From Clostridia bacterium (lineage in GTDB: Bacteria; Bacillota; Clostridia; Christensenellales; Borkfalkiaceae): a stretch of 64,000 nt of DNA. Location of the stretch: the NCBI GenBank assembly GCA_017504165.1, contig JAFVRR010000002.1:112473-176472 (forward strand), written 5' to 3'. Positions 27,210-35,631 of the stretch are shown piece by piece (within the stretch, counting starts at the first letter, position 1; every line of letters starts with the position of its first letter). The notes under the pieces were generated by a model. That model was not told the DNA's origin. It searched no databases and saw only the letters and a list, made by a program, of their open reading frames with translations. The position numbers and the translations under genes are program-made.

Positions 27210-27647
27210 ATGTACGTATTAGCAAATAAAAAAACTAAAAAAGTTATAGAAATTTTAAATCAAAAACCCGTTAGTTTTTCAAGTAATTTAACGCTTTTAA
27301 AAGTTGATAAAATTCCCGATAAATTCGACTATTTAACCGTACAAAACGCGCGAGAAATTACCGATTATTATACGGTGGAAGAAATCGTTGACGATAAACC
27401 TATAACAGTAGAAAAATCTAAAACTTATTTAACTTGCGACTTAACTTCAAACTTCAATAAAGAAAGAGTTTTAACTAGCGAGCAAAAGGAAAAGTTAAGA
27501 AGTGAAAAAATTGTAAAACTAATTCGCAAAAAATATTCAGTTGACGAAGAACTTGCAATTTTAAGACAAAAAGACAGTAAACCTAATAAGTTTAAAGAGT
27601 ATTTTAATTACGCTACGGAATGCGTAAATAAAGTTCCAAAAGATTAA
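27210..27647 (+). CDS. Phage-tail-associated small protein
   Basis: A 145-aa protein. ATG 27210 is chosen because GGGGG (27200-27204) precedes it; an upstream frame start at 27192 overlaps the previous gene. Its C-terminal part (KIVKLIRKKYSVDEELAILR, then KPNKFKEYFNYATECV) is of a type seen downstream of tail-fibre genes in clostridial phages. N-terminus is beta-rich, with no membrane segment. It is co-transcribed with the BppU-like gene; no terminator is evident before the aspS promoter 35 bp on. Confidence 0.55.
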   Translation: MYVLANKKTKKVIEILNQKPVSFSSNLTLLKVDKIPDKFDYLTVQNAREITDYYTVEEIVDDKPITVEKSKTYLTCDLTSNFNKERVLTSEQKEKLRSEKIVKLIRKKYSVDEELAILRQKDSKPNKFKEYFNYATECVNKVPKD

Positions 27648-27682
27648 TATATTATTCTTTTTAAAAACCGACAGTTAAAAGA

Positions 27683-27711
27683 TTGACAATTTTTAAGTTA
27701 AATATTAAAAT
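27683..27711 (+). promoter_or_regulatory. Promoter of aspS (first copy)
   Basis: -35 TTGACA (27683-27688), 17-bp spacer, -10 TAAAAT (27706-27711). The leader to ATG 27745 is short and has no T-box, unlike the second aspS. Confidence 0.8.
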
Positions 27712-27744
27712 AAACAATATATTATTAAACTTAAGGAGTTTATT

Positions 27745-29547
27745 ATGGCTGAATTTATGGGTGAACTTAGAAGAACCGATTACGCCGGCACTTTTAGAAT
27801 TGAAAGCGTTGGTAAAGAAGTAACGGTTATGGGCTGGGTTCAAAAAAGAAGAAATTTAGGTAGCCTTATTTTCGTAGATTTAAGAGATAGAACTGGTATC
27901 GTTCAAGCGGTTTTTGACCAAGCGACTACGCCAAGTTTATTTGAAAAGGCGGAAAAAATTCGTTCGGAATACGTTTTGGCAATTTCCGGCGTTATAAGGG
28001 AAAGGGAAAACAAAACTGATAAAATCCCAACGGGCGCAGTAGAAATTTTAGCAAGCGACCTTAAAATTTTAGCAGAAGCGGACACTACACCTTTTGAAAT
28101 TGTAGACGATACCGACGTTAACGAAAATTTAAGACTTAAATATAGATATCTTGACCTTCGTAGACCTTCACTTCAAAACAATTTAATCACTAGAAACACT
28201 ATTACTAAAGTTACTAGAGATTATCTTGACGAACTTGGCTTTTTAGAAATAGAAACGCCAATGCTCGGCAAATCTTCACCTGAAGGAGCAAGGGAATATT
28301 TAGTACCATCAAGGGTACACCCTGCGTGTTTCTACGCTCTTCCACAATCTCCACAACTTTATAAGCAACTTTTAATGATTTCGGGTTTTGATAGATACTA
28401 TCAAATTACTAAATGTTTCCGTGACGAAGACTTAAGGGCAAACCGTCAACCAGAATTTACACAAATCGACCTTGAAATGAGTTTCGTTGAAAAAATTGAA
28501 GACGTTATTTATCCTGTTGAAGGTCTTGTTAAATCGGTGTTTAAGAAAACTTTAGGCATCGATTACGGCGACGCTCACTTTAGACAAATGCCTTATAAAG
28601 AGGCAATGGAAAGATACGGCTCTGACAAGCCTGACACTCGTTTCGGTTTAGAACTTGTAAACGTTTCAGACATTGCTAAAGAATGCGACTTTAAAGTGTT
28701 TACCGACGCGCTTTCTATAGAAGGTCCTATCAAAGGTAGCGTTAGGGCAATTAATGCAAAAGGTTTTGCTTCTAAACTTTCTAGAAAGGATATTGACGCG
28801 CTTGTTGAATTCGTTAAGACTTTAGGCGCAAAAGGTCTTGCTTGGCTTTCATTCCCAGAAGGGGGCGAAATTAAAGGCTCTTTCTTAAAATTCTTAAACG
28901 AAGACAATATCGCTAAAATTAAAGAGAGAATGGACTTTAGCGAAGGCGACGTATTATTCTTTGCTGCCGATAAAGATAACGTAGTATTTAACACTTTAGG
29001 CGGTTTAAGATTACACCTTGCGGAAAAATATTCTTTAATTGACGAAAACACTTACGATATTTTATGGATTACCGAATTCCCTATGTTCGACTATAGTGAA
29101 GAAGAAGGTAGGCTTGTAGCCGTTCACCATCCGTTTACAGCGCCAATGGACGAAGACCTTGAACTTTGCGAAACCGACCCGTTAAAGGCTAGGGCAAAAG
29201 CGTACGATATCGTTATTAACGGTCAAGAAGCGGGCGGCGGTTCAATAAGAATTAACAGACGTGACATTCAAGAAAAAATGTTCAAGATTTTAGGCTTTAC
29301 CCCTGAAGATACCGCTAATAAATTCGGTTTCTTCGTAGAGGCGTTTAAGTACGGCGCTCCACCACACGGCGGTCTTGCTCTCGGGCTTGATAGACTTGTA
29401 ATGTTAATCACTAAAAACGATTCAATTAAAGACGTTATTGCGTTCCCTAAAGTGCAAAACGCATCTTGTTTAATGACCGGCGCTCCTTATCTTGTTGACG
29501 ATAAACAACTTGATGAACTCCACGTTAAACCTATTGTTAAAGAATAA
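27745..29547 (+). CDS. aspS: Aspartyl-tRNA synthetase (bacterial type, copy 1)
   Basis: A 600-aa class II synthetase that charges tRNA-Asp. OB-fold anticodon domain first (VTVMGWVQKRRNLGSLIFVDLRDR), then motif 2 (FRDEDLRANRQPEFTQIDLEM, about 219-239), the GAD insertion between motifs 2 and 3, and motif 3 (GLALGLDRLVML, about 543-554). Length is normal for bacterial AspRS. AAGGAG precedes ATG 27745. It has its own promoter without T-box. A second, clearly different AspRS is encoded at 53.6 kb with gatCAB, so this copy may be the tRNA-Asp-specific one; that split is inference. Confidence 0.95.
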   Translation: MAEFMGELRRTDYAGTFRIESVGKEVTVMGWVQKRRNLGSLIFVDLRDRTGIVQAVFDQATTPSLFEKAEKIRSEYVLAISGVIRERENKTDKIPTGAVEILASDLKILAEADTTPFEIVDDTDVNENLRLKYRYLDLRRPSLQNNLITRNTITKVTRDYLDELGFLEIETPMLGKSSPEGAREYLVPSRVHPACFYALPQSPQLYKQLLMISGFDRYYQITKCFRDEDLRANRQPEFTQIDLEMSFVEKIEDVIYPVEGLVKSVFKKTLGIDYGDAHFRQMPYKEAMERYGSDKPDTRFGLELVNVSDIAKECDFKVFTDALSIEGPIKGSVRAINAKGFASKLSRKDIDALVEFVKTLGAKGLAWLSFPEGGEIKGSFLKFLNEDNIAKIKERMDFSEGDVLFFAADKDNVVFNTLGGLRLHLAEKYSLIDENTYDILWITEFPMFDYSEEEGRLVAVHHPFTAPMDEDLELCETDPLKARAKAYDIVINGQEAGGGSIRINRRDIQEKMFKILGFTPEDTANKFGFFVEAFKYGAPPHGGLALGLDRLVMLITKNDSIKDVIAFPKVQNASCLMTGAPYLVDDKQLDELHVKPIVKE

Positions 29548-29585
29548 ACGGTAAACCTTATATTTATTAAGAGGATAATTAGATA

Positions 29586-30263
29586 ATGAATAAACAAAAT
29601 ATAATTCAAATGGTTAAAAAACATCATAAAATTTTTAATTTTTTGACTAATATATATAATTGCTTATCATTAAAAAACAGGCTTAACAAAAAGGGTGTAA
29701 AAGTCAAAATCGGCGTATCAAAGATTAGTGGTTTAAAGATTGTTAATCGCGGTAAAAATAACAAAATTATAATAAATGATTTTGTTAGAATTAAAAACAC
29801 TAAAATAATAATACGCGGAAATAATAATACTATAAATATTAGCGATTTTGTAGTTCTATATGAAGGCACGTTTTATATGGAAGACGACAATAACGAAATT
29901 TTTATTGGCGAACATACTTCTTGTTTGGGTAAATTTGAATTCGCAACTATTGAAGGAACTAAAATACTTATAGGCAAAAACTGTTTGTTCTCATCTTTAT
30001 TGCATTTTAGAACTGGTGATTCCCACTCTATATTAAATTTGGACGGGGAAAGAATAAATCCGTCGCAAGACATTGTTATTGAAGACCACGTTTGGGTAGG
30101 CACTAAAGTTACTTGCTTAAAAGGGGTATTAGTCAAAAAGAATTCTATTGTCGGAGCGACTACTACTTTATGTAAAATATACGATGAGGAAAATGTCGCC
30201 ATAGGTGGCGTTCCTGGTAAAATTATAAAGCGTGGCGTGAATTGGGATTCTAAACGCATATAA
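29586..30263 (+). CDS. Left-handed beta-helix acyltransferase (hexapeptide repeat)
   Basis: A 225-aa LbH acetyltransferase of the WcaF/maltose-acetyltransferase kind. After an N-terminal helical region, irregular hexapeptide rungs run from about residue 60 to 200; the active-site region has HFRTGDSHSI (about 139-148) and the end has IEDHVWVGTKVTCLKGV, AIGGVPGKIIKRG (about 205-217). Such enzymes acetylate sugars in surface polysaccharide. It lies 38 bp after aspS with no intervening promoter, and a strong terminator follows. Codon use is more AT-rich than aspS, suggesting separate origin. Confidence 0.85.
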   Translation: MNKQNIIQMVKKHHKIFNFLTNIYNCLSLKNRLNKKGVKVKIGVSKISGLKIVNRGKNNKIIINDFVRIKNTKIIIRGNNNTINISDFVVLYEGTFYMEDDNNEIFIGEHTSCLGKFEFATIEGTKILIGKNCLFSSLLHFRTGDSHSILNLDGERINPSQDIVIEDHVWVGTKVTCLKGVLVKKNSIVGATTTLCKIYDEENVAIGGVPGKIIKRGVNWDSKRI

Positions 30264-30270
30264 AAAAATT

Positions 30271-30306
30271 AATACCGTTTCAGTTTTGATTGAAACGGTA
30301 TTTTTT
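30271..30306 (+). terminator. Terminator after the acyltransferase gene
   Basis: AATACCGTTTCA (30271-30282), 8-nt loop, TGAAACGGTATT (30291-30302), T-run to 30306. Twelve-base-pair perfect stem. Confidence 0.93.
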
Positions 30307-30471
30307 ATGAAATTTTTTAAATTTTATTATAAATTACGAAAATGGTTTGTACACGACAAACAATATAGTGTTTTTTGTGCACAAACAAAATATTTTGTGT
30401 TTTTTATTCGCAAACAGTTGTGTTTTTTTTTAATATATAATATTATATATACATTGTTTATGTCTTTATTT

Positions 30472-30581
30472 ACGGCGTCTATCTTCGTTTACTGCTCGGG
30501 TTTAGGACTTCGATAACCAAAAGGTTAATCTCACCCCTAAACCGTCGCGAGCCTTGATATACTTGTAACTAAAGTCATAAA
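30472..30581. repeat. Structured intergenic direct repeat, copy 1
   Basis: The first 82 bp (30472-30553) recur at 30619-30700 with one difference in the aligned core (GGACTTCG versus GGATTTCG), and the ending CTTGTAACTAAAGTCATAAA also recurs. Inside, GCTCG-GGTTTAGG pairs with CCTAAACC-gtcg-CGAGC, with an inner AACC-aaaa-GGTT hairpin, so a folded RNA or REP-like element is likely. The stretch 30307-30471 before it is AT-rich and empty; a 76-codon frame there overlaps the terminator and the repeat and is not credible. Confidence 0.75.
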
Positions 30582-30618
30582 CGGGCACTTTGTTAATTAA
30601 TCGAGATTAAGTTTATCA

Positions 30619-30757
30619 ACGGCGTCTATCTTCGTTTACTGCTCGGGTTTAGGATTTCGATAACCAAAAGGTTAATCTCACCCCTAAACCGTCGCGAGCC
30701 TAAGGCAAGAAAGAATACTCCAAGCCTTGCCTATACTTGTAACTAAAGTCATAAATG
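30619..30757. repeat. Structured intergenic direct repeat, copy 2
   Basis: Second copy of the element at 30472, with the same long stem. It differs mainly by an insertion of about 27 bp after the GAGCC end (30701 onwards), which itself contains a small inverted repeat (AAGGCAAG ... CTTGCCT). It ends 55 bp before the thrC-thrB start. No promoter of good quality is visible between it and the gene, so transcription of the operon may start within or before the repeats. Confidence 0.75.
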
Positions 30758-30812
30758 TTAATCTGGTTCAATTATTATTTGTTTAAAATCTAATTTTTAT
30801 ATAGAGGCAATT

Positions 30813-33107
30813 ATGTATATAAGCACTAGAAGTAATGAAAAGTTAACGGCGAGCGAGGCTATTTTAAAAGGTCTTGCTAGCGACGGTGGATTATTTATCC
30901 CCGAAGTTTTTCCAGCCGTTAAGTTTGATGAAAAATGGATAAATAAAAGTTATCAAGAATTAGCGGTAGAAATTTTCAAACTCTTTTTAGATGATTATTC
31001 GGAAGAAGAAATTTTATACTGCGTTAATTCCGCTTACGACAAAATTAATTTTAAAAACGGTATGGTTGGGATTAAAACTTTTGATAATTTAAGTTTTTTA
31101 GAACTTTACAAAGGACCAACGCTTGCGTTTAAAGATATGGCGCTTACTATTTTGCCATTTTTAATTGAAGTTGCTAAAAGAAAACACAACGTTACCGATA
31201 AATCGCTTATTTTAGTTGCAACGTCTGGCGATACGGGCGGTGCGGCGTTATCTAGTTTTATGAAAAGCGGTACTTTCGACACCGTTGTATTATATCCCGA
31301 TAAAGGCGTTTCTGAAGTGCAAGAAAAGCAAATGCTTTATTATACTGACGCTAGAACTAAAGCCTTTGCTATTAAAGGAAACTTTGACGATTGCCAAAAC
31401 TACGTAAAACAAGTATTTGCCGAATATCCTAAAAATAACGGCGTATTGCTTTCTTCGGCAAACTCTATAAATATCGGCAGACTTATTCCGCAAGTAATTT
31501 ACTACGTTTACGCTTACCTTAAAGGTGTTAAATCTAACTGGTTAAAACTTGGCGAATCTTTTAACGTATGCGTTCCAACAGGTAACTTTGGCGATATTTT
31601 TGCGGGATACATTGCAAAGCAAATAGGCGTACCTATTGATAGACTTATTTGCGCGTCTAACGTAAATAAAGTTTTAACGGACTTTTTTGAAACGGGCGTT
31701 TACGATAAAAATCGTGAATTTAAAAAATCTAACTCTCCAGCGATGGATATTTTAATATCTTCTAACCTTGAAAGATTAGTTTATTTAGCAACGGGTAGAA
31801 ATGGCGAAAGAGTTAATGAGTTTATGGCTAGTTTAAAAGAAAGTGGCAAATATTCTTTAAACGATAGCGAAAGAGAATTTTTAAAAGACTTTACGGGCGG
31901 ATTTAGTACGGAAGAAGAAACCTTAAAATCTATAAACAAAGCGTTTTGTGATTTTAAGTATTTAATCGACCCACACACGGCAGTTGCTTTTGATTGCTAT
32001 AACAAATTAAATATTAAGGGCAAAACTTTAATAGTTTCAACTGCAAGCCCTTATAAATTCCCGGGTACTGTTGCATTAGCGCTTAATATGGATACTAATA
32101 AGTCTGAATTTGAACTTATTAAAGATATTTCTAAAGTTACAAATACTGAAGTACCTCACGGTATAAGCAAACTTCAACTTTCTAAAAAGACAACCGTTCT
32201 TAAAACTAAAGAACAAGTGAAAGATATAGTTTACTATAACAACTTAAAAGTGGAAATTAAAGTTCCTGCAACTTCTGCTAATTTGGGCTCTGGTTTTGAC
32301 TCGGCGGGTATTGCTCTTACCTTATATAATACTTTTATGTTTGAAAAGGCGGATAAAGACGAAGTCGTTAACTATAACGGCGATATTGAAAACTATTTAG
32401 TATTAAAAGCATACCGCAAACTCTTTGAAAAAACCGGTAGAGAATACGTTCCCGTTAAAATCACTCCAAAGAGATGTAGCGTACCATCGGCAAGGGGGCT
32501 TGGCTCTTCTTCTACTTGCATTGTGGCGGGTATTATGGGCGCTAACTATATGCTTAAGAACGCTTACGGTAAAGAGTTTTTACTTGATTTAATGACGGAA
32601 ATTGAAGGTCATCCAGACAACGTTGCCCCTGCATTTTTAGGTGGACTTGTTATGGCTTGTAATTGTGACGGTCTTAAAGTTAATAGGGTAAACGTGAATA
32701 ATAATTTAAAAATATTCGCTTGCATTCCTAACTTTGAACTTTCAACTACAAAAGCAAGAGAGGCCCTTCCTAAAACCCTTGATTTTAAAGACGCGGTTTA
32801 TACCGTATCGGGCGCGTGTATGTTACAATCTGCCTTTGAAAAGGGGGATTTAACACTTATTAAAAGGGTGTTTAAAGATAAACTTCACGTTCCGTATAGA
32901 TTACCGCTTATAAAAAGCGGGGAAGAGGCGCAAAAAATCTTAGAAGATTTAGGATTTGCCGTAACCGTTAGCGGTGCAGGGCCTACTTTACTTGCCGTGT
33001 CTGACGGAAAAGATTTACCACTTAACGCTTTAAAAGGTATCGACGGTGTTAAATGGACTATTAAGCGTTTACACTTCGATAAAAAAGGAGCGGTGGCGTA
33101 TGATTAA
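30813..33107 (+). CDS. thrC-thrB: Bifunctional threonine synthase-homoserine kinase (ThrC-ThrB fusion)
   Basis: A 764-aa fusion. Residues 1-470 are a PLP-dependent threonine synthase (STRSNEKLTASEAILKGLA; PLP lysine in GPTLAFKDMAL, about 110; ATSGDTGGAAL, about 137-147). Residues about 487-760 are a GHMP homoserine kinase (VKVPATSANLGSGFDSAG-like start, ATP loop PSARGLGSSSTCIVAG, about 565-580, and SGAGPTLLAVS near the end). The two enzymes catalyse successive steps, homoserine to phosphohomoserine to threonine, and are normally separate. The frame is open throughout with no internal start signal. First gene of the aspartate-family operon; AGAGG precedes ATG 30813. Confidence 0.93.
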   Translation: MYISTRSNEKLTASEAILKGLASDGGLFIPEVFPAVKFDEKWINKSYQELAVEIFKLFLDDYSEEEILYCVNSAYDKINFKNGMVGIKTFDNLSFLELYKGPTLAFKDMALTILPFLIEVAKRKHNVTDKSLILVATSGDTGGAALSSFMKSGTFDTVVLYPDKGVSEVQEKQMLYYTDARTKAFAIKGNFDDCQNYVKQVFAEYPKNNGVLLSSANSINIGRLIPQVIYYVYAYLKGVKSNWLKLGESFNVCVPTGNFGDIFAGYIAKQIGVPIDRLICASNVNKVLTDFFETGVYDKNREFKKSNSPAMDILISSNLERLVYLATGRNGERVNEFMASLKESGKYSLNDSEREFLKDFTGGFSTEEETLKSINKAFCDFKYLIDPHTAVAFDCYNKLNIKGKTLIVSTASPYKFPGTVALALNMDTNKSEFELIKDISKVTNTEVPHGISKLQLSKKTTVLKTKEQVKDIVYYNNLKVEIKVPATSANLGSGFDSAGIALTLYNTFMFEKADKDEVVNYNGDIENYLVLKAYRKLFEKTGREYVPVKITPKRCSVPSARGLGSSSTCIVAGIMGANYMLKNAYGKEFLLDLMTEIEGHPDNVAPAFLGGLVMACNCDGLKVNRVNVNNNLKIFACIPNFELSTTKAREALPKTLDFKDAVYTVSGACMLQSAFEKGDLTLIKRVFKDKLHVPYRLPLIKSGEEAQKILEDLGFAVTVSGAGPTLLAVSDGKDLPLNALKGIDGVKWTIKRLHFDKKGAVAYD

Positions 33108-33534
33108 TAAGGGGTTTTTAATAATTGATAGAAGTATTTTGCCACCTTGTTACGAACAAGTCGTGAAAGCGGTAAAACTCGTTGAGCAAGAAGGTAAAAA
33201 CGTCTCTACCGTTTGTAAAGAGTTAGGCATTAGCCGTTCAACTTTTTATAAGTATAAAGACAAAGTTTTTGAAATGTCTTTAAGTTACGATAGAAAGGCG
33301 ATAATTTCCATTCGCGCAGAGCACGAAAAGGGCGTTCTTTCTAACGTGCTTAACTATATAGCGGGCTATCAAGGAAATATTTTAACTATAAATCAAGAAA
33401 TGCCTATACACAACATTGCGTATATTACGGTGACGATAGAAACTAAAGATTTAACCGTTTCCGTTTACGAACTTACTGCAAAGTTAAAGACTATTTCTAA
33501 AGTAAAAGAAGTTTCATTATTGGCGTTTGAATAA
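33100..33534 (+). CDS. ACT domain regulator with N-terminal helix-turn-helix (UPF0735/PheB-like)
   Basis: A 144-aa protein. ATG 33100 has AAAGGAG at 33085-33091 and overlaps the thrC-thrB stop by 8 bp. Residues 10-55 form a helix-turn-helix (VSTVCKELGISRSTFYKYKD), and residues 68-142 an ACT amino-acid-binding domain (AEHEKGVLSNVLNYIAGYQGNILTIN). UPF0735/PheB proteins have this layout. The following homoserine dehydrogenase lacks its usual ACT tail, so this protein may sense threonine or a related amino acid and act on transcription or on Hom; both are inference. Confidence 0.85.
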   Translation: MINKGFLIIDRSILPPCYEQVVKAVKLVEQEGKNVSTVCKELGISRSTFYKYKDKVFEMSLSYDRKAIISIRAEHEKGVLSNVLNYIAGYQGNILTINQEMPIHNIAYITVTIETKDLTVSVYELTAKLKTISKVKEVSLLAFE

Positions 33535-33547
33535 TAAAGGAGTAATT

Positions 33548-34612
33548 ATGAATATAGGTTTATTAGGTTGTGGAACAATCGGAAGCGGCGTTTTAGAACT
33601 TTTAGATAAAACTAACGATTTAAAGGTTTTAAAAGTATTAGACCTTCCATCAAAAAAAGATTTTTTAGGCGAAAGATTTGCCGCAAATTATAACGAAGTA
33701 TGCGCTAACCCTGAAATTGAAACGGTTATCGAGGCAATGGGTGGCAATCAATTCCCATACGAATGTATAAAAACAGCCCTTTCAAATGGCAAAAACGTAA
33801 TTACTTCAAATAAAGAAGTAGTAAGTTTACATATTGAAGAGTTTTATAAAATCGCTAAAGAAAAGGGCGTGTACTTTTTATGCGAAGCGTCGGTTGGTGG
33901 CGGTATTCCTATCATTTGCTCGCTAATCGATAGCATAAAAATTAACAAAGTAAATAAAATTTACGGAATAATAAACGGCACGACCAATTTTATTTTAACA
34001 AAAATGAATAAAGAAGGGGTATCTTTAGACGAGGCGCTTGCCGAGGCGAAAAGGCTTGGTTTTGCCGAATTCGACGCGACTGCCGACCTTGAAGGTCTTG
34101 ATATGACTAGAAAGATTTGCATTTTATCTAGCATTGCATACGGTGGCGTTGTTGATTATTCTAAGATTTATCATTACGGAATAACTAAGGTAACTAAAGA
34201 GATTTTAGCCGACGTTAAGGCGCTTGGCTATACTTTAAAATTTATTGCGCAAAGCGAACTTGTAAATGGCGAAGTTTTTGCTAGTGTAGAGCCTTGCTTG
34301 ATTGACGCAGGTAATCCTTTATGCGGTGTAAACTATGAATTTAACGCCGTTTATTACGACTGTGAATTTAACGATAAGTTAGGGTTTTACGGTAAGGGCG
34401 CGGGCAAATTACCAACTGCTTCCGCAATGGTTGCAGACGTAAAGAGAATTGAAACAAATTCTCCTAAATACTATTTTGAAAAGGGTAAAGAATACGCCGT
34501 TAACAACTATTTAGATTCTTCTAAATACTACGTGTACGACGGGAATAAAGGCAAAATTATCGACAAACTTGATAACGTAGACAATTACGAGTTTGTTGCA
34601 AGAATATTTTAA
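33548..34612 (+). CDS. hom: Homoserine dehydrogenase (short form without ACT domain)
   Basis: A 354-aa NAD(P)-dependent enzyme reducing aspartate semialdehyde to homoserine. Rossmann motif GLLGCGTIGSGV (residues 4-15), TSNKEVVS (about 87-94), and catalytic region GIINGTTNFILTKM (about 140-153) with ADLEGLDMTRKICIL. ATG 33548 with AAAGGAG (33535-33541) is preferred over ATG 33527. The typical Firmicutes enzyme is about 410-430 aa with a C-terminal ACT domain; that domain is absent here and a separate ACT protein is encoded directly upstream. Confidence 0.93.
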   Translation: MNIGLLGCGTIGSGVLELLDKTNDLKVLKVLDLPSKKDFLGERFAANYNEVCANPEIETVIEAMGGNQFPYECIKTALSNGKNVITSNKEVVSLHIEEFYKIAKEKGVYFLCEASVGGGIPIICSLIDSIKINKVNKIYGIINGTTNFILTKMNKEGVSLDEALAEAKRLGFAEFDATADLEGLDMTRKICILSSIAYGGVVDYSKIYHYGITKVTKEILADVKALGYTLKFIAQSELVNGEVFASVEPCLIDAGNPLCGVNYEFNAVYYDCEFNDKLGFYGKGAGKLPTASAMVADVKRIETNSPKYYFEKGKEYAVNNYLDSSKYYVYDGNKGKIIDKLDNVDNYEFVARIF

Positions 34613-34635
34613 AATTTAACTAAAAGAGGTGTACT

Positions 34636-35631
34636 ATGAAAAAATATAACGTGGCAGTAGTTGGCGCAACAGGTCTTGTTGGTTCTACATTTTTAAAAGT
34701 ATTAAAAGAATATGATTTTCCTATTAAAAACTTAACTTTATTCGCATCTGAAAGAAGCGCGGGTAAGGCGGTTGAATACGACGGTAAAGAATATATCGTT
34801 CAAAAACTTGAAGAAGGTTGTTTCGACGGTATTGAAATCGCATTATTTAGCGCAGGCGGTAGCGTAAGTGAAAAATGGGCTCCTGAAGCGGAAAAATCGG
34901 GCGCGGTAGTTATTGATAACTCTAGCGCTTGGCGTATGGTTAAAGAATGCGCTTTAATCGTTCCTGAAATTAACTTGGACGCATTTGATAATGCTAGAAA
35001 AATCGTTGCAAACCCAAATTGCAGTACTATTCAATCGGTATTACCACTTAAACCATTGAACGATAAGTTTGGTCTTAAAAGGGTAGTATATTCTACTTAT
35101 CAAGCAGTTTCTGGTAGCGGTCAAAAGGGTAAAAACGACTTAATTAGAACTTTAAAAGGCGAAGAACCAGAGTTTTATCCATACAATATTTCTCAAACTT
35201 GCATTCCACATATCGACGTGTTTACCGATAACGGATACACTAAAGAAGAAATTAAAATGGTAAACGAAACTAGAAAGATTTTAAATATGCCTGACCTTAA
35301 AGTTTCGGCTACTTGCGTAAGAGTACCTGTATTAAACGCTCACGCCGTTTCTATTATGGTTGAACTTGACAAACCTTTCACTTTAGAAGAAGTTAGAGAA
35401 GCGTTTGCATCTCAACCTGGCATTATCGTAGTTGACGACCCTGCTAACCTTAAATACCCTGTATCAACTATCGCTAACGGTAACGATGGCGTTTACGTTG
35501 GTAGAATTAGAAGAGATTTATCTTGCGATAACGGTATTTTATTCTATGCGGTTAGCGATAACATTAGAAAGGGTGCGGCGGCAAACGCCGTACAAATTGC
35601 GGAGGCGCTTATTAAAGCAGATAAAATATGA
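34636..35631 (+). CDS. asd: Aspartate-semialdehyde dehydrogenase
   Basis: A 331-aa enzyme reducing aspartyl phosphate to aspartate semialdehyde. N-terminal VAVVGATGLVGSTFLKVL (residues 5-22), active-site Cys in VANPNCSTIQSV (about 124-135), and substrate His in ATCVRVPVLNAHAVSI (about 222-237). AAAGAGGTG precedes ATG 34636. Its stop overlaps the next gene's start (ATGA at 35628-35631). Central step of the operon's pathway, also feeding lysine/diaminopimelate for the cell wall. Confidence 0.96.
   Translation: MKKYNVAVVGATGLVGSTFLKVLKEYDFPIKNLTLFASERSAGKAVEYDGKEYIVQKLEEGCFDGIEIALFSAGGSVSEKWAPEAEKSGAVVIDNSSAWRMVKECALIVPEINLDAFDNARKIVANPNCSTIQSVLPLKPLNDKFGLKRVVYSTYQAVSGSGQKGKNDLIRTLKGEEPEFYPYNISQTCIPHIDVFTDNGYTKEEIKMVNETRKILNMPDLKVSATCVRVPVLNAHAVSIMVELDKPFTLEEVREAFASQPGIIVVDDPANLKYPVSTIANGNDGVYVGRIRRDLSCDNGILFYAVSDNIRKGAAANAVQIAEALIKADKI

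Noticed and set aside
28593..29051. 152-aa minus-strand ORF inside aspS
   Set aside because: Antisense shadow with the usual Ser/Leu-rich composition of such frames.
30286..30516. 76-aa ORF rich in Phe and Tyr
   Set aside because: Starts inside the acyltransferase terminator and ends in the structured repeat; no ribosome-binding site.
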